Assembly (NCBI GenBank): GCA_910584475.1
Contig: CAJUBD010000019.1
Location: forward strand, 1 to 42,895
DNA: 42,895 nt
DNA from: an uncultured Treponema sp.
Lineage (GTDB): Bacteria; Spirochaetota; Spirochaetia; Treponematales; Treponemataceae
Direction of reading: 5' to 3'
Below are positions 16,351 to 24,281 of this stretch, piece by piece. The notes under the pieces were generated by a model. The model was not told the origin of the DNA. It made no database searches and saw nothing but the letters and a program-made list of their open reading frames with translations. Each line of letters starts with the position of its first letter. Positions within the stretch are counted from its first letter, which is position 1. The translations under genes and the position numbers were made by a program.

Positions 16351-19300
16351 CTATGCCCTTGACTCAAGACGCATTTGATTGCGCGCAAGCTTTCTTTTCT
16401 GACGCGCATCCTTCCTCTCTGCCTTGCGGATTTTGGAATTGTTGAAGATGTAGTAAACCGTCGGCATCAAGAAAAGCGTCATCAGCGAACCGAACGTCAT
16501 TCCGCCAAAAACCGTAAGCGCGATTGGCTGCATTGAAGCCGAACCTTCGCCAGGAAAGAACGCCATTGGAACAAGCGAAATTACGGTCGTGAGTGTTGAC
16601 ATCAAGATTGGTCGCAGACGGTTTCTTCCCGCTTCGATACACGCTTCTTCCAAACCAAGCCCGCGCTTTCGCAGCAAGTTCGTGTAGTCAACCAAAACGA
16701 TGCCGTTGTTCACAATCGTTCCGACTAAAACCAGCATACCCATAATCGTAACGACGCTCAACTGCTCTCCGCTCAATGCGTAAATCGCCATAACGCCGAT
16801 GAACGAAAGCGGAATTGTAACCAAAACGATGAACGGGTCGCCGAGCGATTCGAATTGGCTCGCCATTACGACGAATACCAAAACAACCGCCATTATGATT
16901 ATCAAACCAAAGTTCACGACGGCTTCCATCATATCGTCCATAGCGCCCGAATAGTTTATGATGACATTTTCATCTGGAGGAATGTTGTCGTTGATCAATT
17001 TTTTAATGCCGTTCTGCACTTCGTCAAGCGAAAGCCCTTCAACTGGATTCATCGTAATGTGAATAATTCGCGACTGGTCTTCGCGATAAATCGTAACAGG
17101 AGCGAGCGTCGCATCGTAGTGCGCAAAACTGGAAAGCGGAATGCGCATTCCTTGCGAATTGACGACGGAAATCTGGTCAAGGTCGTTGAGCTTCGCTCGG
17201 TCTTTTTCAGCAAATCGAACGATAACGTCAATGTCGTCGCCGTCTTTGGTGTAGCGGCTTGCAGTCGTTCCGTTGATTGCCGCAGAGATTTCAGAACCAA
17301 CGTTATAAATGTTCAAGCCGAATTCGTACATCTTGGCGCGGTCGATTGAAATTTCCGCCTGGGGAAGTCCGTCTTCCTGCTCATTGGAAACTTCCGTAAC
17401 CAAATCTTTGCCCTGCTCTTTGAGAAGTTTTTCAATTTGCGACGCGGTGGAGCGAACCAAATCCAAGTCGTCGCTTTTTATGTCCACGCTGATGTCGTTG
17501 CTACCCGCGCTGTTCATATTAGAACCGAAACTCATATCAACGCCTGGGAACGAATCAAAATATTTACGAAGCTTTCTCTTCGCGCTAATTTCGTTGTCCC
17601 ATCCTGGCTGCCGTTCGCCAACTTTGTAAAGCGAGAAAACAACGCTCGCGCTATTGGAACCGCTGCTCGCCGCCTGCATTCCTTCGCCGCCTACCATAAC
17701 AAGAGCGTATTTTACGCCTTGCAAATCTCGCATGGCGGTTTCGCGGAAAGCGTTGGCAGTTTCGTCCGTCACTTCAAGCGGAGTTCCTTGCGGCAATTCC
17801 AATTCAACTGTAACGCTGTCCGAAGCGGACTCGGGCATAAAAATAAATCCAACAAACTTTACGGCAAAAATCGAAAGGAAGAACAAAAGCACCAAAACAA
17901 GGATGCAGACTTTCTTGTGATGCAAAACGAACGCGACTCCTTTCGCATATACATTGTCCAGACCCGTGAAGAACTTGTTGAACGCGAGGTTTATGCTTCC
18001 AGATATTCCATTTGATTGGGTTTCGTTGAGCTTGTCGATTTTAAGGTAACTTGAACAAAGCACCGGCACGAGCGCGATGGCGACAACAAGCGAGCACAGC
18101 AGCGAGAAAATAATCGTCCACGCAAGGCTGTCGAACATTTGCCCCATGATACCCAATTTCTTTTTGAACATAATCATAGGCAAGAAAATACAAACCGAAG
18201 TGAGCGTACTCGCCGTAATCGAAGTGACCATTTCCTGCGAACCGAGAACAGCCGCCACTTTTGGCTTCGCATCGCGCTGACGGTAACTGTAAATGTTTTC
18301 CAAAACTACGATTGAGTTGTCAACCAACATACCAATTCCTAAAAGCAAGCCCGCCATAGAAATCATGTTGATTGAAAGACCTTTGAAATACATACACAAG
18401 AGCGTTACCATTACGGAAATTGGAATTGCAAGACCGATGATAATCGTGCTTTTGAACGAACGCAAGAACACAAACAAAACCGCAATCGCAAGCAACGCAC
18501 CCGTGACAACCGAATTTATAACTTCACTGATTGTCTGTTTGATGATGTCGGTAGTGTTGTAAATTTCTGTAATTTGAATGTCCGGAGGCAGATTCGCCAA
18601 AATGGTGGGTATCGCCTTTCGCGCGTTGTCGGCGGCGGTAACGGAATTTTTGCCGCTCTGTTTTTGAATTGTAAGAATTACGCACGATTCGCCGTCAACG
18701 CTGGCGAGAGACTCTTCGTCTTTGTAGCCTTCGTAAACGTCGGCGATATCACGTAACAAAACCGTCTTCAATTCCGCACCCGCAGAAAGTCCGTAAGTGC
18801 TCGCCTTGTAAGTAATCGCGGTGTTCTTGAGATCGTCAATGCTTTGATACTTGCCGCTTGTTTTAATCGTATAATCCGTGTCGCCAGAAGAAATGATGCC
18901 GCCCGAAGACTGAATGTTCTGCGCGCCAATCATCTGCGCCACTTGACTTATCGAAAGTCCGTAGGCTTCCAAACGGTCGCGCGGAATGTCAACATTGATT
19001 GAACTTTCGCGGCCGCCCATTATGTTCGCCGAAGCGATTCCCTCTAATTGCTCCAAGCGCGGCTCAACAATGTCTTCTGCAAAATCACGCAATTCTTCCG
19101 GAGTGCGGTTTCCTCGCATCGCCAAAACCATAATCGGCATCATCGAAGGATCCATTCGGATTGTCACAGGCGAATCCGCATCGTCCGGCAAATACGAACG
19201 CACAAGTTCTATCTTGTCGCGTATTTCGCCAATGGCAACATCAAGGTTCGTACCGTAGTCAAATTCCAAAATCACCATGCTAATTCCAGTTGAAGAACGC

Positions 19301-19545
19301 GAACTCAAAGTTTTAAGACCATTCAAACCGGAAAGCGAAGATTCCAAAGTGCGAGTGACGCTTTGCTCCACTTCTTCAGGACCCGCGCCCGTATAATTGG
19401 TGTAGACAATCATATATGGCAAGTCCATATCAGGATACATATCAACAGGAAGTTGGAATGTACAAAAAATGCCAAGCCCGATTACCGTCAAAAAAATAAG
19501 CAGAGTTGTAACGGGTTTATTTACACATCGTTCAGAAAATGTCAT
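16351..19545 (-). CDS. RND-family efflux pump, inner-membrane subunit (HAE1 type)
   Basis: The 1064-residue protein has full AcrB/HAE1 length and layout: an N-terminal membrane helix (residues 14-32), a large periplasmic loop, a helix cluster with GMLVDNSIVVLENIYS (the proton-relay aspartate in TM4, near 400), a second periplasmic loop after ~570, and a C-terminal helix set ending in a Lys/Arg-rich tail. EEVEQSVTRTLESSLSGLNGL and the porter segments are typical of drug or lipid exporters. It should form a trimer and export substrates with the membrane-fusion lipoprotein and TolC encoded just upstream. The start at 19545 follows the fusion-protein stop by six bases, so translation is coupled. 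The substrate is unknown. Confidence 0.96.
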   Translation of the reverse strand: MTFSERCVNKPVTTLLIFLTVIGLGIFCTFQLPVDMYPDMDLPYMIVYTNYTGAGPEEVEQSVTRTLESSLSGLNGLKTLSSRSSTGISMVILEFDYGTNLDVAIGEIRDKIELVRSYLPDDADSPVTIRMDPSMMPIMVLAMRGNRTPEELRDFAEDIVEPRLEQLEGIASANIMGGRESSINVDIPRDRLEAYGLSISQVAQMIGAQNIQSSGGIISSGDTDYTIKTSGKYQSIDDLKNTAITYKASTYGLSAGAELKTVLLRDIADVYEGYKDEESLASVDGESCVILTIQKQSGKNSVTAADNARKAIPTILANLPPDIQITEIYNTTDIIKQTISEVINSVVTGALLAIAVLFVFLRSFKSTIIIGLAIPISVMVTLLCMYFKGLSINMISMAGLLLGIGMLVDNSIVVLENIYSYRQRDAKPKVAAVLGSQEMVTSITASTLTSVCIFLPMIMFKKKLGIMGQMFDSLAWTIIFSLLCSLVVAIALVPVLCSSYLKIDKLNETQSNGISGSINLAFNKFFTGLDNVYAKGVAFVLHHKKVCILVLVLLFFLSIFAVKFVGFIFMPESASDSVTVELELPQGTPLEVTDETANAFRETAMRDLQGVKYALVMVGGEGMQAASSGSNSASVVFSLYKVGERQPGWDNEISAKRKLRKYFDSFPGVDMSFGSNMNSAGSNDISVDIKSDDLDLVRSTASQIEKLLKEQGKDLVTEVSNEQEDGLPQAEISIDRAKMYEFGLNIYNVGSEISAAINGTTASRYTKDGDDIDVIVRFAEKDRAKLNDLDQISVVNSQGMRIPLSSFAHYDATLAPVTIYREDQSRIIHITMNPVEGLSLDEVQNGIKKLINDNIPPDENVIINYSGAMDDMMEAVVNFGLIIIMAVVLVFVVMASQFESLGDPFIVLVTIPLSFIGVMAIYALSGEQLSVVTIMGMLVLVGTIVNNGIVLVDYTNLLRKRGLGLEEACIEAGRNRLRPILMSTLTTVISLVPMAFFPGEGSASMQPIALTVFGGMTFGSLMTLFLMPTVYYIFNNSKIRKAERKDARQKRKLARNQMRLESRA

Positions 19546-19551
19546 ATCTAA

Positions 19552-20469
19552 CTAATCCTCCGTAACTGAAATTATATTCACGTTCGCGCCATCGTCCAAA
19601 AGATTTTGTCCTTTGATTACGATTTCATCGCCGGCGGAAATACCCTGCACGATTTCAGTTTTGTTGTCAACAGAAATTCCCTGCACGATTGCAGTGAGCC
19701 GTACTTTTGAAGGATTTCCGCGCGAAGAAATTACAAACAAATACGGCTTTCCGTCTCGGCTTATGATCGCGCTTGTCGGAACAACAATCGCGTCTTGCTT
19801 ACTTTCCGTAACAAGCCGAATTCTAGCATACATTCCCACTTTTACCTTGCTGTCAGGTTTCACCAAACGGAGCTTCACATTCATAGTTCGGCTTGAAGTG
19901 TCAAGCACAGGACTTACTTCAAAAACCTTCGCGACAAATTCTTCGCCGGGGTAAGCGTCGAACGTCACCACGGCTTCCTGCCCCATCGTTATTCGGCTGA
20001 TGAAGCGTTCGGGTATGCTCACTTTTATTTCCAAATCATCAGTCTGCGCTATGTTCGCAATTACGGTGCCCTGCGAAACTTGCGTTCCCAATGTCGGTAT
20101 GAACGAAGTGATGCGACCTGAAATCGGAGCGCGCACAGGACTGGCACTGTAGTTTAAACCGGGAAGGCTCGCGTCAACATAGGCGATGGTCTGATTTTTG
20201 CTCACCATCTGACCGACGCTCACCAATTTTTGGGAAATCTTTCCAGCCATATCGGGGAGAACCGCCACCGAGGAAACCGCGCCCACGTCGCCGCCAAATT
20301 CAAGGTAGTTGTCCAAATTGCCGTGTTTGGTTTTGTAAGTGTTCACGGCGTAAACGGTTTCAACTTGACTGTCGTCAGCGACGGCTTCTTTTTTCGCACA
20401 AGACGCGAGCGCAAAAATTGCAAGCGACGTAATCGCGAACGCCTTGAAATTTTTCGTCATAATTTTCAT
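19552..20469 (-). CDS. RND efflux membrane-fusion (adaptor) lipoprotein
   Basis: The protein carries a lipoprotein signal (MKIMTKNFKAFAITSLAIF, then ALASC with the lipidated cysteine) and the HlyD/AcrA-type lipoyl-barrel layout. Its halves are the early segment with VLPDMAGKISQKLVSVGQMV and the later APISGRITSFIPTLGTQVSQ, followed by a beta-barrel region and a GDEIVIKGQNLLDDGANV end. It links the inner-membrane pump to TolC in the periplasm. A longer frame is open to 20553, but AGGAGG at about 20476-20482 sets the start at the ATG at 20469. It sits between tolC (46 bases upstream) and the pump gene. Confidence 0.93.
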   Translation of the reverse strand: MKIMTKNFKAFAITSLAIFALASCAKKEAVADDSQVETVYAVNTYKTKHGNLDNYLEFGGDVGAVSSVAVLPDMAGKISQKLVSVGQMVSKNQTIAYVDASLPGLNYSASPVRAPISGRITSFIPTLGTQVSQGTVIANIAQTDDLEIKVSIPERFISRITMGQEAVVTFDAYPGEEFVAKVFEVSPVLDTSSRTMNVKLRLVKPDSKVKVGMYARIRLVTESKQDAIVVPTSAIISRDGKPYLFVISSRGNPSKVRLTAIVQGISVDNKTEIVQGISAGDEIVIKGQNLLDDGANVNIISVTED

Positions 20470-20515
20470 AATCATTCCTCCTAAAATTAAGATGCAAGTC
20501 AAGCACCAAATAAAT

Positions 20516-21880
20516 TCATTCTTTGTACTCGGACAAATCCGTGTTAAGTTCATATTCCAAATCCATCAGCGCGGAAATGTAATCGAACTTTTTTTGTAAC
20601 TGTCCGAGCATCGCCTGATTCAATTGTGTCTGCGCGTCGCGCACGTCCAGCAATTCCATTCGTCCGTTGTTGAAAGAACTCACCGACATATCATAAGAAC
20701 GTTGCGCCAATTCCACGGTGCGCCCCATCGAATCGATTTGCTCGCGCGCCTGATTCAAGGTGTCCACGGCTTTGCGGACATTCGCCTTTTGTTCTTCACG
20801 CTTTTTTTCCAGTTGAAGTTCATTCGCATAAATGCCATCTTTCAATGCTTTCGCATTTTGGCGTGTCTGACTGAACGGAAGCATATTCGTAATATTGAAC
20901 AATAAAGTAAAAGTTAATCTCCCTTGATCTGACCAATCCAAATCTGGCAACCAAGTTCCAGCAGGATTGAAATTATAACCAATGGAAAGTACAGGAGTGT
21001 AGCTGCTCAAATTCAATGCAGAAAGCTGTATTTTCTGAACATCAATATCATTTTGAGCAGAACGGATTTCCAAATTGTTTTCGCCATATTTTTCCAAAAG
21101 TTCTTCCGTGGTAACATTCACATACTCAGGCTCTATCGAACCGCTCAATTCGATTTTCGTTCCCACAGGCATTCCTATTAAAACTGCGAAAGTGTCAAAC
21201 TGTTGATTAAAACTCCGCTCGGCGGTTTCCACTTCGGGACGCTGGTTTTCGTAAGTGACCTGTGCGTTCAAAAGTTGCAATTGCGGAATACGACCGTTGT
21301 TGAAATTGACTTGCGCTTGGGCAGCGCGTTGACGCGCGTTTTCTAATGAAGTTCTTTGAATTTTCAAATTTTCCTGCTGAAGCAAAAGACCATAAAATAA
21401 CTTTTTTATGCCCATAACAATTTGTTTTTGCCCCTGCTCCCAAGTTATTTTTCCGCCTTCATACTCGGCTTTCGCCTGTTGAATTGCCTTGATTTGCGCC
21501 AAAGTCAAATTAAGGCTAGCGCTAACATTAGGCACTAAAGTCCAATGGAATTTTTCTTCCTCGCTCAATAGAGGAAGTTGTTGCATTCCTCTGCCCATAT
21601 TCACAGAGCCTAAAGTCGAGTCGATGTCCGTGCTTCTTGCGACCGTAAAACTAGCCTGAATATCAGGCAAAAAAGTATTCCAAGAATATTTTTTCGCCCG
21701 TTCACTTATGAGCAACGCAATGTCGTTGCTTTTCAAATCGCGGCTGTTTTCCATCGCATAGTCAACGGCTTGTTCCACGGTAAGAACGACGACATCTTCC
21801 TGTTCGCCATCTTGCTGCGCGCTCGCGGCAAAAACCGAAATCACGGCGATTGCCAGCGAAGCGATAAAAATTTTCCTCAT
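20516..21880 (-). CDS. tolC: TolC-family outer-membrane efflux channel
   Basis: The 454-residue protein has a Sec signal peptide (MRKIFIASLAIAVISVFAASA) and the two-fold repeated coiled-coil plan of outer-membrane efflux proteins: LTVEQAVDYAMENSRDLKSNDIAL near the start, then long Gln/Glu-rich helices (e.g. LNARVTYENQRP-like 200-230 and LDVRDAQTQLNQAMLGQLQ near 415). It provides the outer-membrane exit duct for the pump. The ATG at 21880 follows GGGAG by nine bases; this SD ends a two-unit hairpin array that separates tolC from the TetR-type regulator gene. The order regulator, tolC, adaptor, pump suggests one operon. Confidence 0.93.
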   Translation of the reverse strand: MRKIFIASLAIAVISVFAASAQQDGEQEDVVVLTVEQAVDYAMENSRDLKSNDIALLISERAKKYSWNTFLPDIQASFTVARSTDIDSTLGSVNMGRGMQQLPLLSEEEKFHWTLVPNVSASLNLTLAQIKAIQQAKAEYEGGKITWEQGQKQIVMGIKKLFYGLLLQQENLKIQRTSLENARQRAAQAQVNFNNGRIPQLQLLNAQVTYENQRPEVETAERSFNQQFDTFAVLIGMPVGTKIELSGSIEPEYVNVTTEELLEKYGENNLEIRSAQNDIDVQKIQLSALNLSSYTPVLSIGYNFNPAGTWLPDLDWSDQGRLTFTLLFNITNMLPFSQTRQNAKALKDGIYANELQLEKKREEQKANVRKAVDTLNQAREQIDSMGRTVELAQRSYDMSVSSFNNGRMELLDVRDAQTQLNQAMLGQLQKKFDYISALMDLEYELNTDLSEYKE

Positions 21881-21888
21881 GCCATTTT

Positions 21889-22039
21889 TCTCCCTAAAAA
21901 GTCAAGAAGAGAGTTCAAACATTCTTCTTGACTTTTTGGCTGTTTCGCAAGAAACAGCGGTTGATATGCAAGTTTCCAACGGAAACTTGTGTTGATAAAA
22001 GTTTACGCGCCATTTTAGCGTAAACTTTTAACGTTCCTT
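21889..22039 (-). repeat. Four-hairpin unit delta in the tolC leader
   Basis: Minus strand: AAGGAAC (22039-22033); hp1 TAAAAGTTTACG/CGTAAACTTTTA with core CTAAAATGGCG (22030-21996); hp2 CAAGTTTCC/GGAAACTTG (21989-21969); linker CATAT; hp3 GCTGTTTC/GAAACAGC (21958-21939); hp4 AAAAAGTCAAGAAGAA...CTTCTTGACTTTTT (21937-21896); then AGGGAGA, the tolC SD. Confidence 0.92.
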
Positions 22040-22189
22040 AATTTTTAACAGTGAAGAAAGTTTCAACTTTCTTCACTGTTAAAAACTGCGATTTTGCAAC
22101 GAAGTAAAAAATCGCAGTATGATAAGCGAGTTTTCGCAGAAAACTCGAAGTTAAAGTTTGCGGCGGTATTTCGACGCAAACTTTAAACA
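22040..22189 (-). repeat. Four-hairpin unit epsilon after the TetR gene
   Basis: Minus strand: hp1 GTTTAAAGTTTGCG/CGCAAACTTTAAC (about 22188-22151); hp2 CGAGTTTTC/GAAAACTCG (22147-22127); linker CTTATCATAC; hp3 GCGATTTTTTAC...GCAAAATCGC (22115-22088); hp4 TTTTTAACAGTGAAGAAAG.../TTTCTTCACTGTTAAAAA (22085-22042); then the AAGGAAC of unit delta. Its hp1 arm overlaps the stop codon of the regulator gene, and no SD tract precedes it. Confidence 0.9.
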
Positions 22190-23397
22190 CAACTTTTCGT
22201 GCCGCATTCTATGAATTCGTAAACCGTCGAAACGAAAAAATCGCGCCATTCCGGCGGAAAGTTACGATGCTTTCCAATGAACAAAAAAGTAATCGCCAGG
22301 ACGGAAACCCATTTTATGAAAATATCCTTCGCATCACCGAAGCCCAAAGTGAAATCCGGCGGAGGATTTTCCGAAAGGAACGAAAAAACGCTTTTATAAA
22401 ACACTTTGTCGTAAGCCCCCATATCATGATATGTGGAAAACGCGTGCATTAAAATAAGCTGCGGATGCTCAGAAAAATAATTCACTTCGCTGCAAAGCAA
22501 AATGTAAAACATTTCATCGAAGTTTTCGGCGAAGGCGCATTTTTCCTGCAAGACTTCAGCGAAAAATTCCATCTCCTGCCTCAGCATGTCTTTCATATAA
22601 TCCGTCTTGCCAGAAAAAAAAGTATACATCGAGCTTTTCGCCATCCCTAACTCGTTCGCGATCTTCTCAACGGTAACGTTCATTCCGGAATTTTTTTGGA
22701 TCGCCTTGAGGAACGCATCGAAAAAGCGGTCGGTCTTTTCGTTCTTTCCGAATTTCATCTTGCAAAGCGCGTCCAATTCCTTGCGCTTTTCGACCGAAAT
22801 CAAATCCTTTTTTCTTCCCAAGCCGTCGAAAATTATCTTGGCGATTTGCATGCGGAAATCTGCCCCCCCCATATCTCCGATAATTTCTTTTTCTTCCGAA
22901 GCGCGCGTAACTTCAGCCCAAAAATACAAGATAGTAATTTCAATATAAAGAGGAAGGATTTGCTCGCGCAGCCAATTTTTCTTGTCGTCAAGGGAATTCT
23001 TCTTGAAAAACGGAATTTTGTTGCGCGTGAGAATTTCGTAAAGTCGCGCCGTCATTTTTTCGTTGCAAAGCAAGGCATGTGTGTAATATTCGATGTAGCC
23101 AGGATGTTGTTTGTCGAATTCAAAAACATAATTTATAGAATTGTAAGTGGCGGCGAAAGTGCCTTTGCCGTTCTCGCTCGCAATTTTCTCTGCCAAAATT
23201 TCAAACGCCTCGAAAAAGCGTTCGTTCATCGTGGAAAAAAGCTCAGCCTTGTTTTTAAAATGCCGGAAAATCGCCGTCTTCGTGATTTCGGAAGAGCGCG
23301 CGATATCGCTCAAAGAAACTTCTTTGAAAAGCATTCTTCGGTACATCAAAAACGCAGAGGAAATGATTCTTTCTTTCGTGTTGGTCTGTCTTGGCAT
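22183..23397 (-). CDS. Double-domain TetR-family regulator
   Basis: The protein (about 404 residues from the ATG at 23397) has two TetR-type DNA-binding regions. The first is at the N-terminus, with VSLSDIARSSEITKTAIFRHF and then KNKAELF. The second lies near residues 225-265: VTVEKIANELGMAKSSMYTFF, then SGKTDYM. Each is followed by an all-helical segment like a TetR ligand and dimer domain. Normal TetR proteins are ~200 residues with one such unit, so this is a tandem fusion that could act as a single-chain dimer. The open frame extends to a TTG at 23448, but that part translates the promoter and operator, so the ATG at 23397 (MPRQTNTKERI) is right. It probably represses its own gene and the efflux operon. 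Confidence 0.88.
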   Translation of the reverse strand: MPRQTNTKERIISSAFLMYRRMLFKEVSLSDIARSSEITKTAIFRHFKNKAELFSTMNERFFEAFEILAEKIASENGKGTFAATYNSINYVFEFDKQHPGYIEYYTHALLCNEKMTARLYEILTRNKIPFFKKNSLDDKKNWLREQILPLYIEITILYFWAEVTRASEEKEIIGDMGGADFRMQIAKIIFDGLGRKKDLISVEKRKELDALCKMKFGKNEKTDRFFDAFLKAIQKNSGMNVTVEKIANELGMAKSSMYTFFSGKTDYMKDMLRQEMEFFAEVLQEKCAFAENFDEMFYILLCSEVNYFSEHPQLILMHAFSTYHDMGAYDKVFYKSVFSFLSENPPPDFTLGFGDAKDIFIKWVSVLAITFLFIGKHRNFPPEWRDFFVSTVYEFIECGTKSCV

Positions 23398-23406
23398 AGA
23401 CTTCAA

Positions 23407-23426
23407 GTTACCGAATGTTCGGTAAC
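23407..23426. promoter_or_regulatory. TetR-type operator palindrome
   Basis: Perfect inverted repeat GTTACCGAATGTTCGGTAAC, with half-sites GTTACCGAA/TTCGGTAAC. It begins three bases downstream of the -10 of the regulator's own promoter, covers the start point, and ends nine bases before the ATG. The position strongly suggests autoregulation. Confidence 0.8.
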
Positions 23427-23429
23427 TAT

Positions 23430-23458
23430 AATATACTGATTTTTTCAAGCAACGTCAA
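23430..23458 (-). promoter_or_regulatory. Promoter of the regulator and efflux operon
   Basis: Minus strand TTGACG (23458-23453), 17-base spacer, TATATT (23435-23430). The expected transcript begins inside the operator and leaves a leader of about 25 bases with no clear SD. Confidence 0.7.
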
Positions 23459-23487
23459 TACTTTTTGAAAAAAAATTTGTTCTTTAA

Positions 23488-23638
23488 TTTTTAAATAATG
23501 AAAAAGTTTCAACTTTTTCGTTATTTAAAAACGTGCTTTCGCAACAGCGTGAGAAAGCGCAATGGATAATACAGTTTGCAGCGCAAAATGTAGTTAAACT
23601 CCGCACGCCATTTTAGTGCGGAGTTTAAACCTTCCTTA
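23488..23638 (-). repeat. Four-hairpin unit zeta
   Basis: Minus strand: TAAGGAAG (23638-23631); hp1 GTTTAAACTCCGC/GCGGAGTTTAAC with core CTAAAATGGCG (23630-23593); decayed hp2 (23590-23573); linker TATTATCCAT; hp3 GCTTTCTC...GCGAAAGC (23558-23535); hp4 TTTTTAAATAACG...CATTATTTAAAAA (23531-23488). It lies upstream of the regulator promoter, not in its leader. Confidence 0.85.
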
Positions 23639-23640
23639 AA

Positions 23641-23812
23641 AAAAAGTCCTGTAACTTCGGGGAAAAATTCCTTTGCTTTCTGATAAAAAGTCCTTTAGTT
23701 TTCATGTAAAAGTAAAGGACTTTTTCTTTAAAACTCCTTTAGTTTTCATGTAAAAGTAAAGGGCTTTTTCTTTAAAACTCCTTTACTTTTTGCCCAAAAC
23801 TAAAGGAGTTTT
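23641..23812. repeat. Tandem hairpin triplet, possible bidirectional terminator
   Basis: Three successive ~44-base units each form a long AT-rich hairpin ending in T-runs: AAAAAGTCCTTTAGTTTT.../AAAAGTAAAGGACTTTTT (23685-23725), a near copy (23730-23768), and a third with arms AAAACTCCTTTA/TAAAGGAGTTTT (23774-23812). A decayed fourth copy lies at 23641-23683. They sit midway between the divergent regulator and potA promoters and would block read-through both ways. They are unrelated in sequence to the four-hairpin units. Confidence 0.75.
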
Positions 23813-23822
23813 TTCCGCAACG

Positions 23823-24000
23823 GCTAAATTTTCGCGTGGCATTTCGACGCAAACTTTAAAATTCATTATTTTTTAACATCGCAGGAAACAGGCTTGAAAC
23901 TTCGCCTAACGGCTCGTTGCCAAAACAGTTTCCGAGAATGTTAAAAACATCGTTTCGCAATGAAATGAGAAACGACAGTAAATGGCGAGTTTTCGGCGAT
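23823..24000 (-). repeat. Four-hairpin unit eta with expanded hp4 loop, plus hp1 remnant
   Basis: 23823-23861 is half an hp1 (GCGTGGCATTTCGACGC and AAACTTTAAA). Then hp4 TTTTTAACAT...ATGTTAAAAA (23868-23947), whose GGAAAC/GTTTCC inner stem encloses about 38 bases instead of the usual four. hp3 CGTTTCGC...GAGAAACG (23951-23974) and a truncated hp2 follow. Minus orientation. Confidence 0.75.
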
Positions 24001-24031
24001 GAATTTTTTAGTAAAATTTTTGAAAATCTAC

Positions 24032-24072
24032 TTGACAAAATCCTTGAATAACATCAATATTCTATTTATTAT
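24032..24072 (+). promoter_or_regulatory. potA promoter region, two overlapping candidates
   Basis: TTGAAT (24044-24049), 17-base spacer and TATTAT (24067-24072) is the best pair. TTGACA (24032-24037) with a poorer -10 (CAATAT, 24055-24060) overlaps it. The leader to potA is about 200 bases and contains an antisense hairpin unit. Confidence 0.55.
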
Positions 24073-24102
24073 GCGTTTTTATAGCGTAAAACCGCACCTT
24101 AT

Positions 24103-24249
24103 TTTTTAAATAATGAAAAAAGTTTCAACTTTTTCATTATTTAAAAACGCGACTTCGCAATGAAATAAGAAGTTGCAATGGATAAGCGAGTTTTGAAACA
24201 AAACTCGAAGTTAAAATTGTCGGCAGTATTTTTGACGACAATTTTAAAC
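24103..24249 (-). repeat. Four-hairpin unit theta, antisense in the potA leader
   Basis: Plus-strand order hp4 TTTTTAAATAATG...CATTATTTAAAAA (24103-24147), hp3 GCGACTTCGC...GAAGTTGC (24149-24176), hp2 CGAGTTTTG/CAAAACTCG (24187-24207), hp1 GTTAAAATTGTCG/CGACAATTTTAAC with core GGCAGTATTTTTG (24210-24249). All four hairpins are intact but read against potA, and no SD tract borders hp1. Confidence 0.9.
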
Positions 24250-24281
24250 GCAGGATTATTTTTAAAATAGAGGATCGCAAA

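Noticed and set aside
24064..24096. Riboswitch in the potA leader
   Set aside because: There is a weak inverted repeat (TGCGTTTTT...AAAACCGCA), but no known aptamer consensus was recognised.
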